64,000 nt of DNA, taken from the NCBI GenBank assembly GCA_033297075.1, contig MU858218.1, forward strand, positions 1-64,000, in the 5' to 3' direction. This DNA is from Rhypophila decipiens. Its lineage: Eukaryota > Ascomycota > Sordariomycetes > Sordariales > Naviculisporaceae. A program made the translations under genes and the position numbers. A model generated the notes under the pieces. That model was not told where the DNA came from. It did not search any database and saw nothing but the letters and a program-made list of their open reading frames with translations. This document shows positions 34,349-45,031 of this stretch, one piece after another; position 1 is the first letter of the stretch; the number at the start of each line of letters is the position of its first letter.

Positions 34349-35865
34349 CGTGCTCGACGCCCAAGAAGAGTAATCGATAGACGCTTTGATTGGCAATGAA
34401 GTCGCTGACGACAGATGGGTGGAGAGAGAGTATTCTCAGCTCAAGTCGGTTGAAGAGAATGAATGCTGTGTGGCCCAGCGAACGCACCAAATAGTGTTCC
34501 TGGTTGAGTTCGCAAGACGCAGTGAGGCAGAAGCAGTCAAGACAAGTTGTTTGGGCTGTGCCAAGAGAGGCTCTTTCAACTGACGACTCCTCGAGCTGGA
34601 ATTGGGAGGGAGCTTCCCTGGCCAGTGGCGTACCTAACCGGGCCCGCACTATTCGCAGGTACAGTACACTCTAATCCCTGAAAGTTCGTTAGCACGTTGC
34701 TTCCAAGCCCGCCAAGTCCTCAAAATACACAACTTTCTCTACAAATTACCAATTTTTACGCCGAAAAGTGGGCTTTGTATTATTCTTCTTTGGTTCCTGA
34801 TTTAGATGACCTTTTTTATCCTCTTTAAACTGCGTTTTTCGCTGCGTTTTGGCGATATTTTGAGGTTTTGGCCGGGGCCCCTGTAACTTGGACCACGCTA
34901 ACAAACAAACAAGTATTAGATTGTACAGTACGTAGTCCTAGGCGAACACAGAAGAGGCTGTGCAGCTGCAGTCAATCCCAAGTTGTGCCAAGGTCTGGAC
35001 ATTGTTCAGTGTGCGGGTCCTCTCTTGTTGGTCAGGAGCATTCACACGGAGTTTTCCGTTCCTCCACGCCAGGACGTGCGTCGACATAGGGAGTCACTGC
35101 CATACGGGTTGTCTGACATTACCATACGGAGTGCATTACTGAGAAATTTGTTTGCCAACCCGCACCCCTTTACGTCCCACCAGCTTCGGTGCATGGCAGC
35201 TTCAATCCTTCTGATATTCAGTGACTCGAACCATGAGCACCTTGGGGTGCCCTGCAAGTCATCACTACCAAGAACGTTTCTGTTATAGAATCCGAAAGGT
35301 CTTCTACTAACCTGCAGAGGGTACAGTAAACAACTTCGCCTAATAATAAGTCATCACCAGTAAGTCGTCTCATGGGGAGTTACCGCATTCGACAATGAGA
35401 GCCAACCAAATGATGCGCGTGTCCAGGTCAGTTCTTCGATACTCGACTGACTCGAAATTTGACGATCTCGTTCTCTTCATTGGCATCCAGACTACATAAG
35501 AAACTGACTCTATGAAAATCGTGAAGCGTAAACCATGTCGTCCCAGCAAACATTCACTAACCTCTCGGCAACACCTCTTCCACGATGGGCAAACCCTTGT
35601 TCAACCAGACCAGGCTTGACATAACTTTGAGAAAATCAGTTTGCTGCCCAAAAATGAGACCCAAAAACAATAGAACCTCAAAAAGGGGAGTGAGAAAAAA
35701 ACATCTGCCATGGTACCCGTACTCTTTGCCTTCCGAGGATGCCCCTAGCTCATCGGCCTTTTTGCTGTCCTCGGAGGAGGGCCAGTCTTGGAGCGTTGGC
35801 CGGTCCAAGAATTTGAAAGTCGGGAGAACGGACTCGTTCTATGCTGCTATCCAAGAGCCATTGAA
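34349..35865. promoter_or_regulatory. intergenic region upstream of ABP1
   Basis: This 1.5-kb stretch holds the ABP1 promoter and leader and the 3' end of the CYSTM gene. It contains the dispersed octamer TACGGAGT at 35125-35132. Frames are short and unrecognisable. Confidence 0.5.
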
Positions 35866-36262
35866 CTAGCAGCATTCGACACAACACTCGCAGCAATCGG
35901 CGCAGCATTCACAGCACTCAGCACCAACGAAGCAACAGCACAACGCGGCAAGGCAGCCCTTGAAACAGCCGCCACCACCACCACTGTTGTTGTTGTGTTG
36001 TTGTTGTTGTTGTTGTTGTTGCGGAGGTGGGTGTTGCGGGTAGTGCATTTGACCCTGAGGTGGGTAGTAGCCTCCTTGCTGAGGAGGTGGGCTACCGTAC
36101 GACTGTAAAGGACATTTGTTTAGTTCGACGTGCGCGTAAGACAGCGCCATAGAAGCTCCTCACCTGTTGGGGATACTGAGGATAGCCCTGAGGAGGTGGA
36201 TGGCCTCCGTACCCAGGGCCGGGTTGGGGTGGTCCTTGCTGGTAGTATTGTTGCGCAGACAT
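35866..36262 (-). CDS. CYSTM-type cysteine-rich tail protein, 111 aa
   Basis: Small tail-anchored protein of the CYSTM class, found across eukaryotes and often linked to stress tolerance; mechanism unknown. Model: exons 36262-36164 and 36102-35866, intron GTGAGG...ACAG, phase 0. The first two thirds are Pro/Gln/Tyr/Gly-rich (MSAQQYYQQGPPQPGPGYGG) with a run of eight Gln and then NNNSGGGGG. The last 33 residues are the module: CFKGCLAALCCCFVGAE, then ECCADCCECCVECC at the very end. The module is short and hydrophobic and holds 15 Cys. Orientation in the membrane cannot be seen. It is divergent from the glutaredoxin gene, 1.45 kb away. Confidence 0.85.
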
Positions 36263-37712
36263 GGCGGAAATTTGAATTGATTGTTTGGTTCGAGGGGGAG
36301 AGGAGAACAGTATCTCAGCTCCGTACGTTTTTTGAAAAGTGGCAAGCTTCGCTTCAATCAATCGGATCCAAGAGAGGAAGATGTTGCTTGTTATGAGTGT
36401 GAGAATGATGGAGACGGCCGATGCCAAGTGGCGGCCAGAAGTCTTGGGAAGTGGGGCCTATATGAGATGTCAGGAACTCGTTGGTCGGTCGATTTTGAGG
36501 CGGCTGATCAAACTGGTTAGTCTGGGAGGCTGGACGACAGTTTTCTCGCTATTTTTGCCGTTAGAGCCGAAGAGGAGAGCTGACCGTCTGTGCACGTGAA
36601 ACGGTGAAACCACACCGCCGATGCGTTCGTCAGCTGTTTGCGCTTCTTTGGAGGCGCAGACTGGCTTTTGGTGCACCACTCTGGACAATCTCAGTGTTCG
36701 GCGGTCCTACCGGTAGGTTAGGTACATTAATATCAGGGTTGTGTTTCGTACTCCGTATATTGTACGAGCAGAACCAAGGTGGTTTTTTCTACAAACAAGT
36801 GGGCGTAGTCGAACTTGTGCCTGATAGCTGATACAATAGTACGAGTATGTACGGATACACCATCCCAAAACGTCGTATCTCCTTCTAACGGTGACGGAGA
36901 GACCAGCGTAGGTCATGTTGTTGTGGGGACCGATAGTTACCGTCAGGCAGGAACCGCCTTGCGCCTTCTGCACTTTCCGTTCTGCATAATACCTCTATAC
37001 TTTTTATAACGTTATTTCCAGGCTTGAGATGCCAACGGAAATAAGGGGTTGTGCGTAATCTATTCGGTGACTACAGCTTTGTAGAATGTCGATGGTATCC
37101 GTAGTTGATACAACTTTAGGACTCTTATGCCACACTTTCCGGTGAGCAACACGGAAAGCGAGGCTCCAAGACCAGGTCACCGAGGAGAGGAAGAGACCCT
37201 GGATTGTTCAAGGCAAACAAACGTGGAACGAAGTCCTCTCACTCTGTATTCTTCGAACTCCCAAGCTTTGGGTGTTTGTACCTTCTGTTAGGTGGAAAGG
37301 GTTTGACAATCCGGTAGCCTTCACACGGCGAGTATTTGATTGTCGTCCAATGCGATATGGTTCCTCAAAGTGATAAAGTTACATACAAGAGAAGGTTGGG
37401 TTCTTGATTGGCGCCACATCGAACATCCAATAAGGGTACCGGGATACCTTACCTTCCCTCCATGTGGGGTTCATCCCGTCATCGGCCACTGCATGCCGCG
37501 ATGGAGGGGCAGTTATCCCGTAAACTTTCTCCAAAACTTCTAAACACCAGGAAAAAGCCGCCACCTTCCACACCTTCGAAGTGATTTGTCACAGGCACAC
37601 AGTCAGCAGCACACAGTCAAAGTCTCCAGGGCAGCCCAAGAGACATCATACCGGCAGATTACACCCATATTACACGGCCTACATCTTTAACTGCGATTTT
37701 TGGCCTGGCAAC
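36263..37712. promoter_or_regulatory. divergent intergenic region, CYSTM / glutaredoxin
   Basis: This 1.45-kb stretch separates two genes read away from each other and holds both promoters. It contains the dispersed octamer ACTCCGTA at 36750-36757 and a palindrome ATAACGTTAT near 37006. The frame on the glutaredoxin strand stays open upstream of its ATG (from 37581), but that part is unlike any glutaredoxin and is taken as leader. Confidence 0.5.
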
Positions 37713-38569
37713 ATGTCGACTATCCAAGCTATCACAAGCATCGAAGGATGGGAGCAGCACGTCTCCTCTCTGCCATCATCGACGCTCCTGATTGTTTCCT
37801 TCCACGCGCCATGGGCGGCCCCATGCGCGCAGATGGCAAACGTGCTTTCCACCTTGGCAAGCGAATACCCAGTTACCGAACCTCTGTCGACATCCTGGGT
37901 GTCCATCGACGCCGAGGAGCTCTCGGATATCAGTGAGCTGTATAATGTAACGGCCGTCCCGTTCCTAGTCCTCGTCCGCGACGGGAAGGTCCTCGAAACA
38001 GTCAGTGGAAGCAGCGCCGTCAAGGTGCGCGATGCGATCGAGTCTCATGCGAAACAAACACCAAACTCGGCACAGAACGGTGCGAAAGGGACAGCCGCTC
38101 CAGACAACGATACGGCGGGCGTTGACAAAGACGATACAGAAGTCTCTGAGGAGGATGCGGAGAAGAAGAAAGAGGAGCTCCATAAACGACTTGGTGATCT
38201 CGTCAGGGCAGCCCCTGTCATGCTGTTCATGAAGGGTACACCAAGCGAGCCCAAGTGCGGCTTCTCACGTCAAATTGTGGCAATCCTGCGGGAGAACGCT
38301 GTCAAGTACGGCTTCTTCAATATTCTGGCAGATGACGAGGTGCGGCAGGGGCTCAAGGAGTTTGCAGATTGGCCCACTTACCCTCAACTATGGGTTGACG
38401 GTGAACTTGTTGGCGGACTCGATATCGTGAGTTTTCTTCCCATCGCTACGGCACCTTCATCATTCCTAGGAGCATACTGACACAATAACAGGTCAAGGAA
38501 GAAATGTCCAATGACCCTGACTTTTTCAAGCCATACAGTGTCAAAGCAAATGGGGAAACACCGGCTTGA
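37713..38569 (+). CDS. monothiol multidomain glutaredoxin, Grx3/Grx4 type
   Basis: Grx3/4 proteins bind a bridging [2Fe-2S] cluster with glutathione and act in iron sensing and cytosolic/nuclear iron delivery. Model: exons 37713-38426 and 38492-38569, giving 263 aa, intron GTGAGT...ACAG, phase 0. The N-terminal thioredoxin-like domain (about 1-112) has WAAPC at 34-38 in place of WCGPC, as in yeast (WADPC), so it is not a redox dithiol site. An acidic linker of about 40 residues follows. The glutaredoxin domain (about 155-250) has CGFS with the cluster-binding Cys at 182, plus the glutathione-site segments WPTYPQLWVDGELVGG and D237 of the GLDI turn. There is a single Grx domain, as in yeast. 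In Aspergillus and fission yeast the family works with HapX/Php4-type iron regulators; that role here is inferred. Confidence 0.95.
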
Positions 38570-41065
38570 AAGTTTTATTTATGACGGAACTGGTCTTTAA
38601 ATTGCAGGGCCGGGGGTCTTGGGCTCTTCTACATCTTCTCGGGTTATATACGGGGTGCTGTTACCATTCGTTGTCCAGTCTAAAGCTGTGGTCGTCGGTT
38701 CTCTGGGTGTCGCAGCTTTGAGCGACTCCCAGGCGAAGAATCAGTATGTTTCAAGCCATATAGATGTTTGTTGTATCTCTAGGGACTGCTCTTCTGTGTG
38801 CGAGCTTCAAACCCAGATCCGTACGCTGACATGCTCTGCCATACCCGTAGCAAGAGAAGTTGCGTATTCCGAACTCTCTCTACTCCGGTCTATCAGGTAT
38901 ATAATAGAACATACAGTTCTGGCTAAACCTTCTCGCCGGGCTGCTTTGGAGAAACTACGCTCTATATCGGCAGCGATATGAATTTAGCTCATTTTGTTGG
39001 GGGAACAGGAGCGTGGAGGTCAGAAGAGAGTTAGAGGAACAAGACTAGGATATGCGGGATACCGATGGCCTTGCACCAGTGAAATAAATCCTAAGACACA
39101 ACCCTTTTCCAGCGACAACTCCTTGAGTAATTTGGTAGCTTATAAAAACCTTTCCCCGTCAAACACGACCAATAAGCAGGAAAGAGCATATAGGTGATGA
39201 TTGAACCCTCAATTGCATATGTGGACGGTTTTCTCAAAAACTGCGGAATATGTCAATTCTGTCCTTGACTCCAAGGTCAAACATGGTGGTAATTTACGGG
39301 TGTCGGAATTCGAAGCTCGTCGTACCCGTAATGCTCTAAACACGCTTACAGTCCACAGTACTCATTAGAGAGTGATGCAGCTGCAATCAAGAGCACTACC
39401 GGCAGGATGGGATGGTTTCTACGTAGCTATGTACTCGGGCCAAAAGCACGGAGCCAAAAGTTCTACCCAACTAATCTCCGTAGCCCCCGGGCCGTTCTGG
39501 TCGTAGTGTAGAGGGCGCGGATCCGTGCTTGCCCGTCTGAATCTTTAGCGCTGGGGCTTGAAATCCCCAAAATTCGGCAAAAGACCACATGGCTAGCTAG
39601 TACACTATCCGCACGGGAAAGGTGCGTGGGCCGACGAGGGATGGCCCGAATATGTAGTTGATAGGAAGGTGGCGTGGCAAGGGAGCTGGGGAGGTCCGGG
39701 AATGAATCCTGATGCTTGCGGACAGCATTGTGGTAAAGTCGGTGTGGGAAAGAACCCAGCAGCTTTTTGGTGGGGGCCTATGCAGATTGTGACTCAGTGC
39801 GCGGGGAACATGGAAATTGGTGGTTCCTTCTGATGCCAGTAAGGTCGTTTTGAAAGGAAGGAGGCCATGAGCGGGAGCTCTTCCTTTATCTCGTCAGAAG
39901 AGCAATGACGCGCCACGATCTTTAAGGCAGCTCACCCGACCAGGCATCTGTGCTGGAGGATTGGGTCGAGTAGTAGTATCGGTGCGGACCAGCCGATAAT
40001 ACTCGGCAGCTGTAGATGTAGTATCGATATCCGTAATCCATCCCACCTCCTTTCTGCCCTCCCGCATCATCTTCAATTTGTAACTGCCAAGCACGACCTC
40101 TACTTCTCGCCAGGAAACCTCCCGAGCTCTCACTTGCAAACTCGGCGACATCCTACATCCTACATCAGTATTAACATCGCAAGGCCGCCGAGCAACTGGC
40201 ACCGAAACTTACAGAGCGACCAGACCGATCATTTCAGATCTTTGCTGGCCAACGTCGCCCCTTGTTGCCTGGTGCATCCGGACCGTTACTGCCGCTCGTT
40301 TGATCGAAACCTGGCGACACTCTTCCTCGACTCTGCCAGACGTTTCCTTCTCCGCCCACCGTCTTAGGGTTCGTGGCCGTAGATCCAAGACCATCCACGC
40401 TACTTGCTCGTCACGCTTCCGTTCTACATACACCTTTGACGCCGGTGTGCTATCCTCCTTCCTCTACTCGTAGCCCATTCACGAGCATCGAATAAATCCA
40501 TAGCGCGCCTCGAATTGCAGTGTGTTCGTGATTCAATTTGTTTGATATCCTTTCTCCTCTGGCTAGTTGTCAACTCCTTTGTGTCTTGTGGAAAGGTCCT
40601 GTCATCTTCCTGGTACGTAGGCCTCACCTGCTCTTCACTCCCACGGCGGTCGACAAAACCTCGCCTCCTTGGGTTCATACCGCTTTGCCCGCCATTGATT
40701 TGCCGGGTGGGATGGCCGGGGAGGACGATGCTGAGCTCTGCAGGACATCACTGAGAATGATGGAGCGAGGACCTGAATGCTGATGTAGTTTTAGATTGTA
40801 GCTTACGGCCGTTGCTGCCTACGAACGGTTTCTCGGACTGCTCAAACAACGGCGTCATCGGTCGACATTTCCAACCTCCCACGACGAAAATCGAGTTAGT
40901 GTCCTTTGAGGTCGACTTACACGTTGTTATATTCTTAGTGACCGTTGACGGCTGATACAAGTGGTGGGGTAGGCTTGGCCGTTCTAGCGTGCCCCTATCC
41001 GTAGAGTCCTACCCGATCTCCTGGGACCAGTCCGGTCGAAACTTTGACCTGCCTGGATTGCCGCC
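38570..41065. promoter_or_regulatory. 2.5-kb region upstream of the Zn2Cys6 regulator gene
   Basis: It holds the glutaredoxin 3' end and a long promoter and leader for the regulator gene. Frames of up to about 120 codons are unrecognisable. From about 40100 the sequence is C+T-rich with repeated CATCCTA, typical of fungal leaders. No other gene was recognised. Confidence 0.5.
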
Positions 41066-43885
41066 ATGACTCCCACGCCTCCATCAACCACCTCGTCATC
41101 GGGTGCCCGTTCACCCGAGGAACAATTTCGAGTTGTGAGAAAAAGAAATAGAGTGCCACTGAGCTGCTATCCTTGCCGGACAAGAAAGTAAGTGGTCCCG
41201 TCTGCTCAGTACCCCATCCGACTGCATCTTTCCCCTTGAGAGGATGAGCATCTACTAACTTGCTCGTAGATTGTAAGGCCCAATTCCCTACTTGGCGGTA
41301 CTGCTTTCTTTCCTCTGAGTCCTGGCTCACAGTTCCTTGCAGAAAATGTGACAGAAGTCATCCGTGCAGTAACTGCACCAAGCGCGAGGGTTTCGAGACT
41401 TCTGGGTGCTCGTATGCAACTCCATCGTCCCGCAAAAAGAACCAGAGTCAAGGGTCTTCGAGCCCTGACGATATGCAAAACCGCATCGATAGGCTAGAAG
41501 GTTTAGTATTGTCATTGATGCATGGTGGCGGAAATATAGATGCATCCACAGCGGCGGCAGCGGCGGCGGCCACCAACGGAAGCTCTGGCGGAACCCGTAC
41601 AACTGATGATAGTCCCTCAGCAGGGGCAGATAGAGAAGGCAGTGGCATGGTTCAAGACGACGACGAGGACAGCGACATTGACGATGGCCTGGCAACGTCA
41701 CTCGGCGTTCTCAAGGTCGATGCGGATCGAGGGAAATCCTTGTATATCGGTCAAGAGCACTGGCATACCATCCTAGCAGACATCGCCGAGGTCAAAAACT
41801 ACTATGCCGCCCATAAAAAGGACCTTGAGAAGAGTTACGAGAAGGTGCTACGCAGCAAGCCCCCGACAGCGCTGGAAGGTCCAACCTTTTTACTGGGCGC
41901 CACTCCGGCCAGCGAGGTAGAGCTCCGAGCCGAACTGCCGCCCAAGTCGACGGTCTTGACGCTCTGCGGGAGGTATTTCAACTCGATGGACAATGCAGTT
42001 AATATCATACACGCTCCGACATTTCACCAACAGCTCCGGAATCACTGGCAAGACCCATCCAAGTCTCCCATCATGTGGCTTGGTCTTCTATATTCGGTGT
42101 TATGCTTGGCCATGTTGAGCTACCATAAAGTTGGGGACGAACCTCCAGAGTGGAAGGGACGCACGCTCGAGCTGGCGGCCGAGTATCGGATGCGAACAGT
42201 GCAATGCCTCATCACAGGAGATTACACAAAGCCCTCGGAATACACAGTCGAGACGATGATGCTCTACGTATTTGGCGAGTATTCATCGCGGTGGGATGCC
42301 GACCTTGGGCTGTGGTTAATCACGTCCCTAATCACGAGGATTGCATTGCGAATGGGCTATCACCGGGATGCCAAATGGTTCCCGACAATATCGCCATTTC
42401 ACGCGGTGAGATGTTCTGCTCCTTTCTTTATATCGGGCATCCTGCTGACCCAACTTCGGTGCATTTAGGAGATGAGAAGGAGGACTTGGGCGCTGGTGAG
42501 AATGACGGACGTTGTATTCTCGCACCAGGTTTCTCTTCCGAGCATGATCTATGAACACGACTGTGATACCGAATTACCCCACAACATCTTTGACGAAGAG
42601 TTCGGTCCGGACACCAAAGTACTGCCACCGTCCAGACCTGTGGCAGAGCCGACGCCCATCAGTTACATGATATCCAAGGTTAAGCTGTGCCTCGAGCTGG
42701 GAAACATACTACAGGCCACGAGCCGAGTGCGGAATCAGATTCACTACGACGAGATACTGCGGTTCGACGCAAGACTTCGAGAAGTCAAGAATGAATTGCC
42801 GCCGCACTTGAAGCTTCAGCCGCTCGAGGGCTCTCATGATCCGCTCACATTGATTATTGCCCGATTTAACATTGACATCCTCTACTTGAAGATCATGTGT
42901 CTGCTCCATAGGAAATACCTGGCTCGAGCCCGACATAACGCGAGGTATGCCCACTCACGGCGCAGTGCTATTGAGGCATCGCTGGAGACGCTTCGCCATC
43001 TCGCGACATTGCACCGGGAGTCGCAACCCGACGGACGGCTGCGTTCAATCAAATGGTTCGTAACATCGATAGCAACGAAAGATTTTCTCCTGCCTGCTAT
43101 GCTCATCGTGCTGGATCTGCACTTTGATAACATGGCCGAGAGGTCGGGAGAGCGCCAAGACTCACAGAGCCTGTACTTTTGGACGCCCGAGCAGCGTCTG
43201 GAAATGATCAGCAGCCTCGAGCTCACACGGGATATATGGAAAGGGCTGGCGGACGGATCAATGGAGGCCGTCAAAGCGTCCAACATCCTCGAGATCATGT
43301 TGCAGAAAATCAAGAGCCCTAGTCCGTCCAAGGTGGCGCCAGCCAGCCAACCGGAGGTGTCAATGGAGGGCGATGTGTTTGGGACCACTAGCTCGTCGGT
43401 TGCACAGTCTGAGCACTCGGCCGCTGTCACTCTGGGTATGTTGTCGGGTGGCATGACGCCCAACACGGCGGCTCTTTTCAACGCTGTGCAGAGCCCGGGT
43501 GGAACATCGTACCCATCCTTGGACATGGACATTGGGATGTCGGGGCCAGGGGTGGGCTCGGGCATGACACCCGACTTTTCTGGCGAAGCTCTTGGAGGGA
43601 CAGGTGCAGCCTCTCCTTTCTCCATGTTCAACAGCATGTCGGGCAATAATGTGGACTTTGGCAATTTTGACTGGGTATGTTTCCTGGATATCTTCTCGGA
43701 TGATACGACGATGCTAACCTGTTGGTATTTAGGACTCGTTTGAGAATTACACCCAGACTGCCAACTGGGGGACTGACCAGTCCTTCCAGTTCTTCTCGGG
43801 CAATACCGAACCACCACAGCAACAAAACGGGCCTATAGACAGCAACTTGTTTTCTTTCGGGGATTCAAACCCACAGGGCTCATAG
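41066..43885 (+). CDS. Zn2Cys6 transcription factor with fungal-specific regulatory domain
   Basis: Binuclear zinc-cluster regulator; targets unknown. Model: exons 41066-41187, 41270-41272 (3 nt, ATT), 41343-42405, 42469-43674 and 43733-43885, giving 848 aa. Zinc ligands are C34, C37, C44, C50, C53 and C64. The spacing between C37 and C44 is the canonical six only if the 3-nt exon is included, giving CRTRKLKC; skipping it stays in frame but yields CRTRKKC. A linker and short coiled coil follow (MQNRIDRLEGLVLSLM), then poly-Ala and acidic stretches. The fungal_trans domain spans about 250-520 (YFNSMDNAVNIIHAPTFHQQ, LITRIALRMGYHRDAK, EMRRRTWALVRMTDVVFSHQ). The C-terminus is Gly/Ser/Met- and Phe/Asn/Gln-rich, perhaps an activation region. 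It lies upstream of the amylase in the same direction, which makes a starch regulator possible but not shown. Confidence 0.9.
41270..41272 (+). other. predicted 3-nt micro-exon in the zinc-finger codons
   Basis: ATT is preceded by a perfect branch site TACTAAC (41253-41259) and acceptor TAG (41267-41269), and is followed at once by donor GTAAGG. The next acceptor, GCAG, ends at 41342 with a CTCAC branch-like site before it. Inclusion adds one Leu and restores C-x6-C spacing. Confidence 0.75.
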
Positions 43886-45031
43886 GTTATAAATGTGGTG
43901 GCATGGGTCACCTTTGATGCCTGGTCATGTGGAACAAGGGAGTTGGAAAGAATTGTTCCTGTTGTGTATCAACAAAGTATCTGGATCCAAGCCGTTCGAA
44001 TATGGTTGAGTTGCCTTGATTATGGGAGGAGAAAACTTGGGTTGTACATGATGGCTGGATAAATTTCACATGTATGTACTGATATGAAATGGAAATCTCC
44101 CCTGCCTTTTATCTGAGGAAAACGCGTCTACGACAAGTCCGAAGGAAATCCAGTAAAGTTGATAGCGTATGAGAAGGTCATTTTGATGACATGTAGTAGC
44201 ACTGTGGGGTGTCTTGCAAAATGTTGGGGTCATGCCGATCTGTACTTCACAGCGCTTCCCCGGACACCAAAATCACGGGGGCCTGTCACGGCGACACATG
44301 TCTTTGAATGGAGAAGCTTCCAAGGCGAGTGGAAGTGTGCACACAGCACACAACGCGCGGCGAAAAGTAGGTTGCACCCGGCCAAACCACAACCAAGCGG
44401 TCGCTAACATTTTCGATTCGGGCCTTCTAGAACCCCATATGCAACGGAGACCCCTCCCAGGAGGCTCTGGTTTTCTGAAATCTGGGTTTGATGTTGGTTT
44501 CCCGCGCCGGGTCCGGGGAAGGGTTGCCTTCGCGTCGGTTGTCGGATAGAGAGTACGCCCGGCTGTTTCTCACAAGACCACTCCCAGTGTGAGAGAAGGT
44601 TCTTGCCGTCAGAAGAGATCCATCTCACGGGTGGGAACAAGGCATGCCAGACCATCCACGGCCCGATTCACTACGACTTTGATGTGCTATAATACCTCTA
44701 CAGATCCATGAAACTCGGTATTGCCATGAATCCCCTCTCGGCGCCTCCTGCTAGACTGGAGAAAAATGGATGAGAGGGCAAATAAAGAAGGAGAGGGGGG
44801 AAATGGGGTGGCCGTGTTGTAGAAATGCGTCATCACAAACCTGCTCAGGAGTGGCTACTTGGCTACCACTCTCCGATACATCAGAGAGACTGCCCAAGTC
44901 CACGAAGCAAATCGTGGATATAAAAAACAACGCCAGGGAGATCACGATGGACGCACATCTTCCGTCTCCTCTCTTGCTGGAGGTGCAGTCATAGAACCCG
45001 TCAATATATTGGGCCCAGCCAAATACCCACG
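43886..45031. promoter_or_regulatory. intergenic region upstream of alpha-amylase
   Basis: This 1.15-kb stretch holds the 3' end of the Zn2Cys6 gene and the amylase promoter. I looked for AmyR sites (CGG-N8-CGG or AGG) and saw no convincing match. A TATA-like site is listed separately. No other gene was recognised. Confidence 0.5.
44919..44926 (+). promoter_or_regulatory. candidate TATA box of amylase gene
   Basis: TATAAAAA lies about 113 bp before the amylase start codon, a typical place in strongly expressed secreted-enzyme genes of filamentous fungi. Confidence 0.5.

Noticed and set aside
37581..37712. 44-residue N-terminal extension of the glutaredoxin
   Set aside because: The extension is unlike any Grx3/4 N-terminus; the internal Met at 37713 gives the family's usual start.
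41260..42468. Zn2Cys6 gene starting at 41260
   Set aside because: This start lies inside the first intron and would lose the first two zinc ligands; the exon at 41066 supplies them.
42882..43817. 311-codon frame on the - strand
   Set aside because: It lies entirely opposite the Zn2Cys6 gene and its product has no recognisable feature; it is a shadow of codon bias.
43886..45031. AmyR binding sites before the amylase gene
   Set aside because: Several CGG triplets occur, but none is followed at the right distance by the second half-site.
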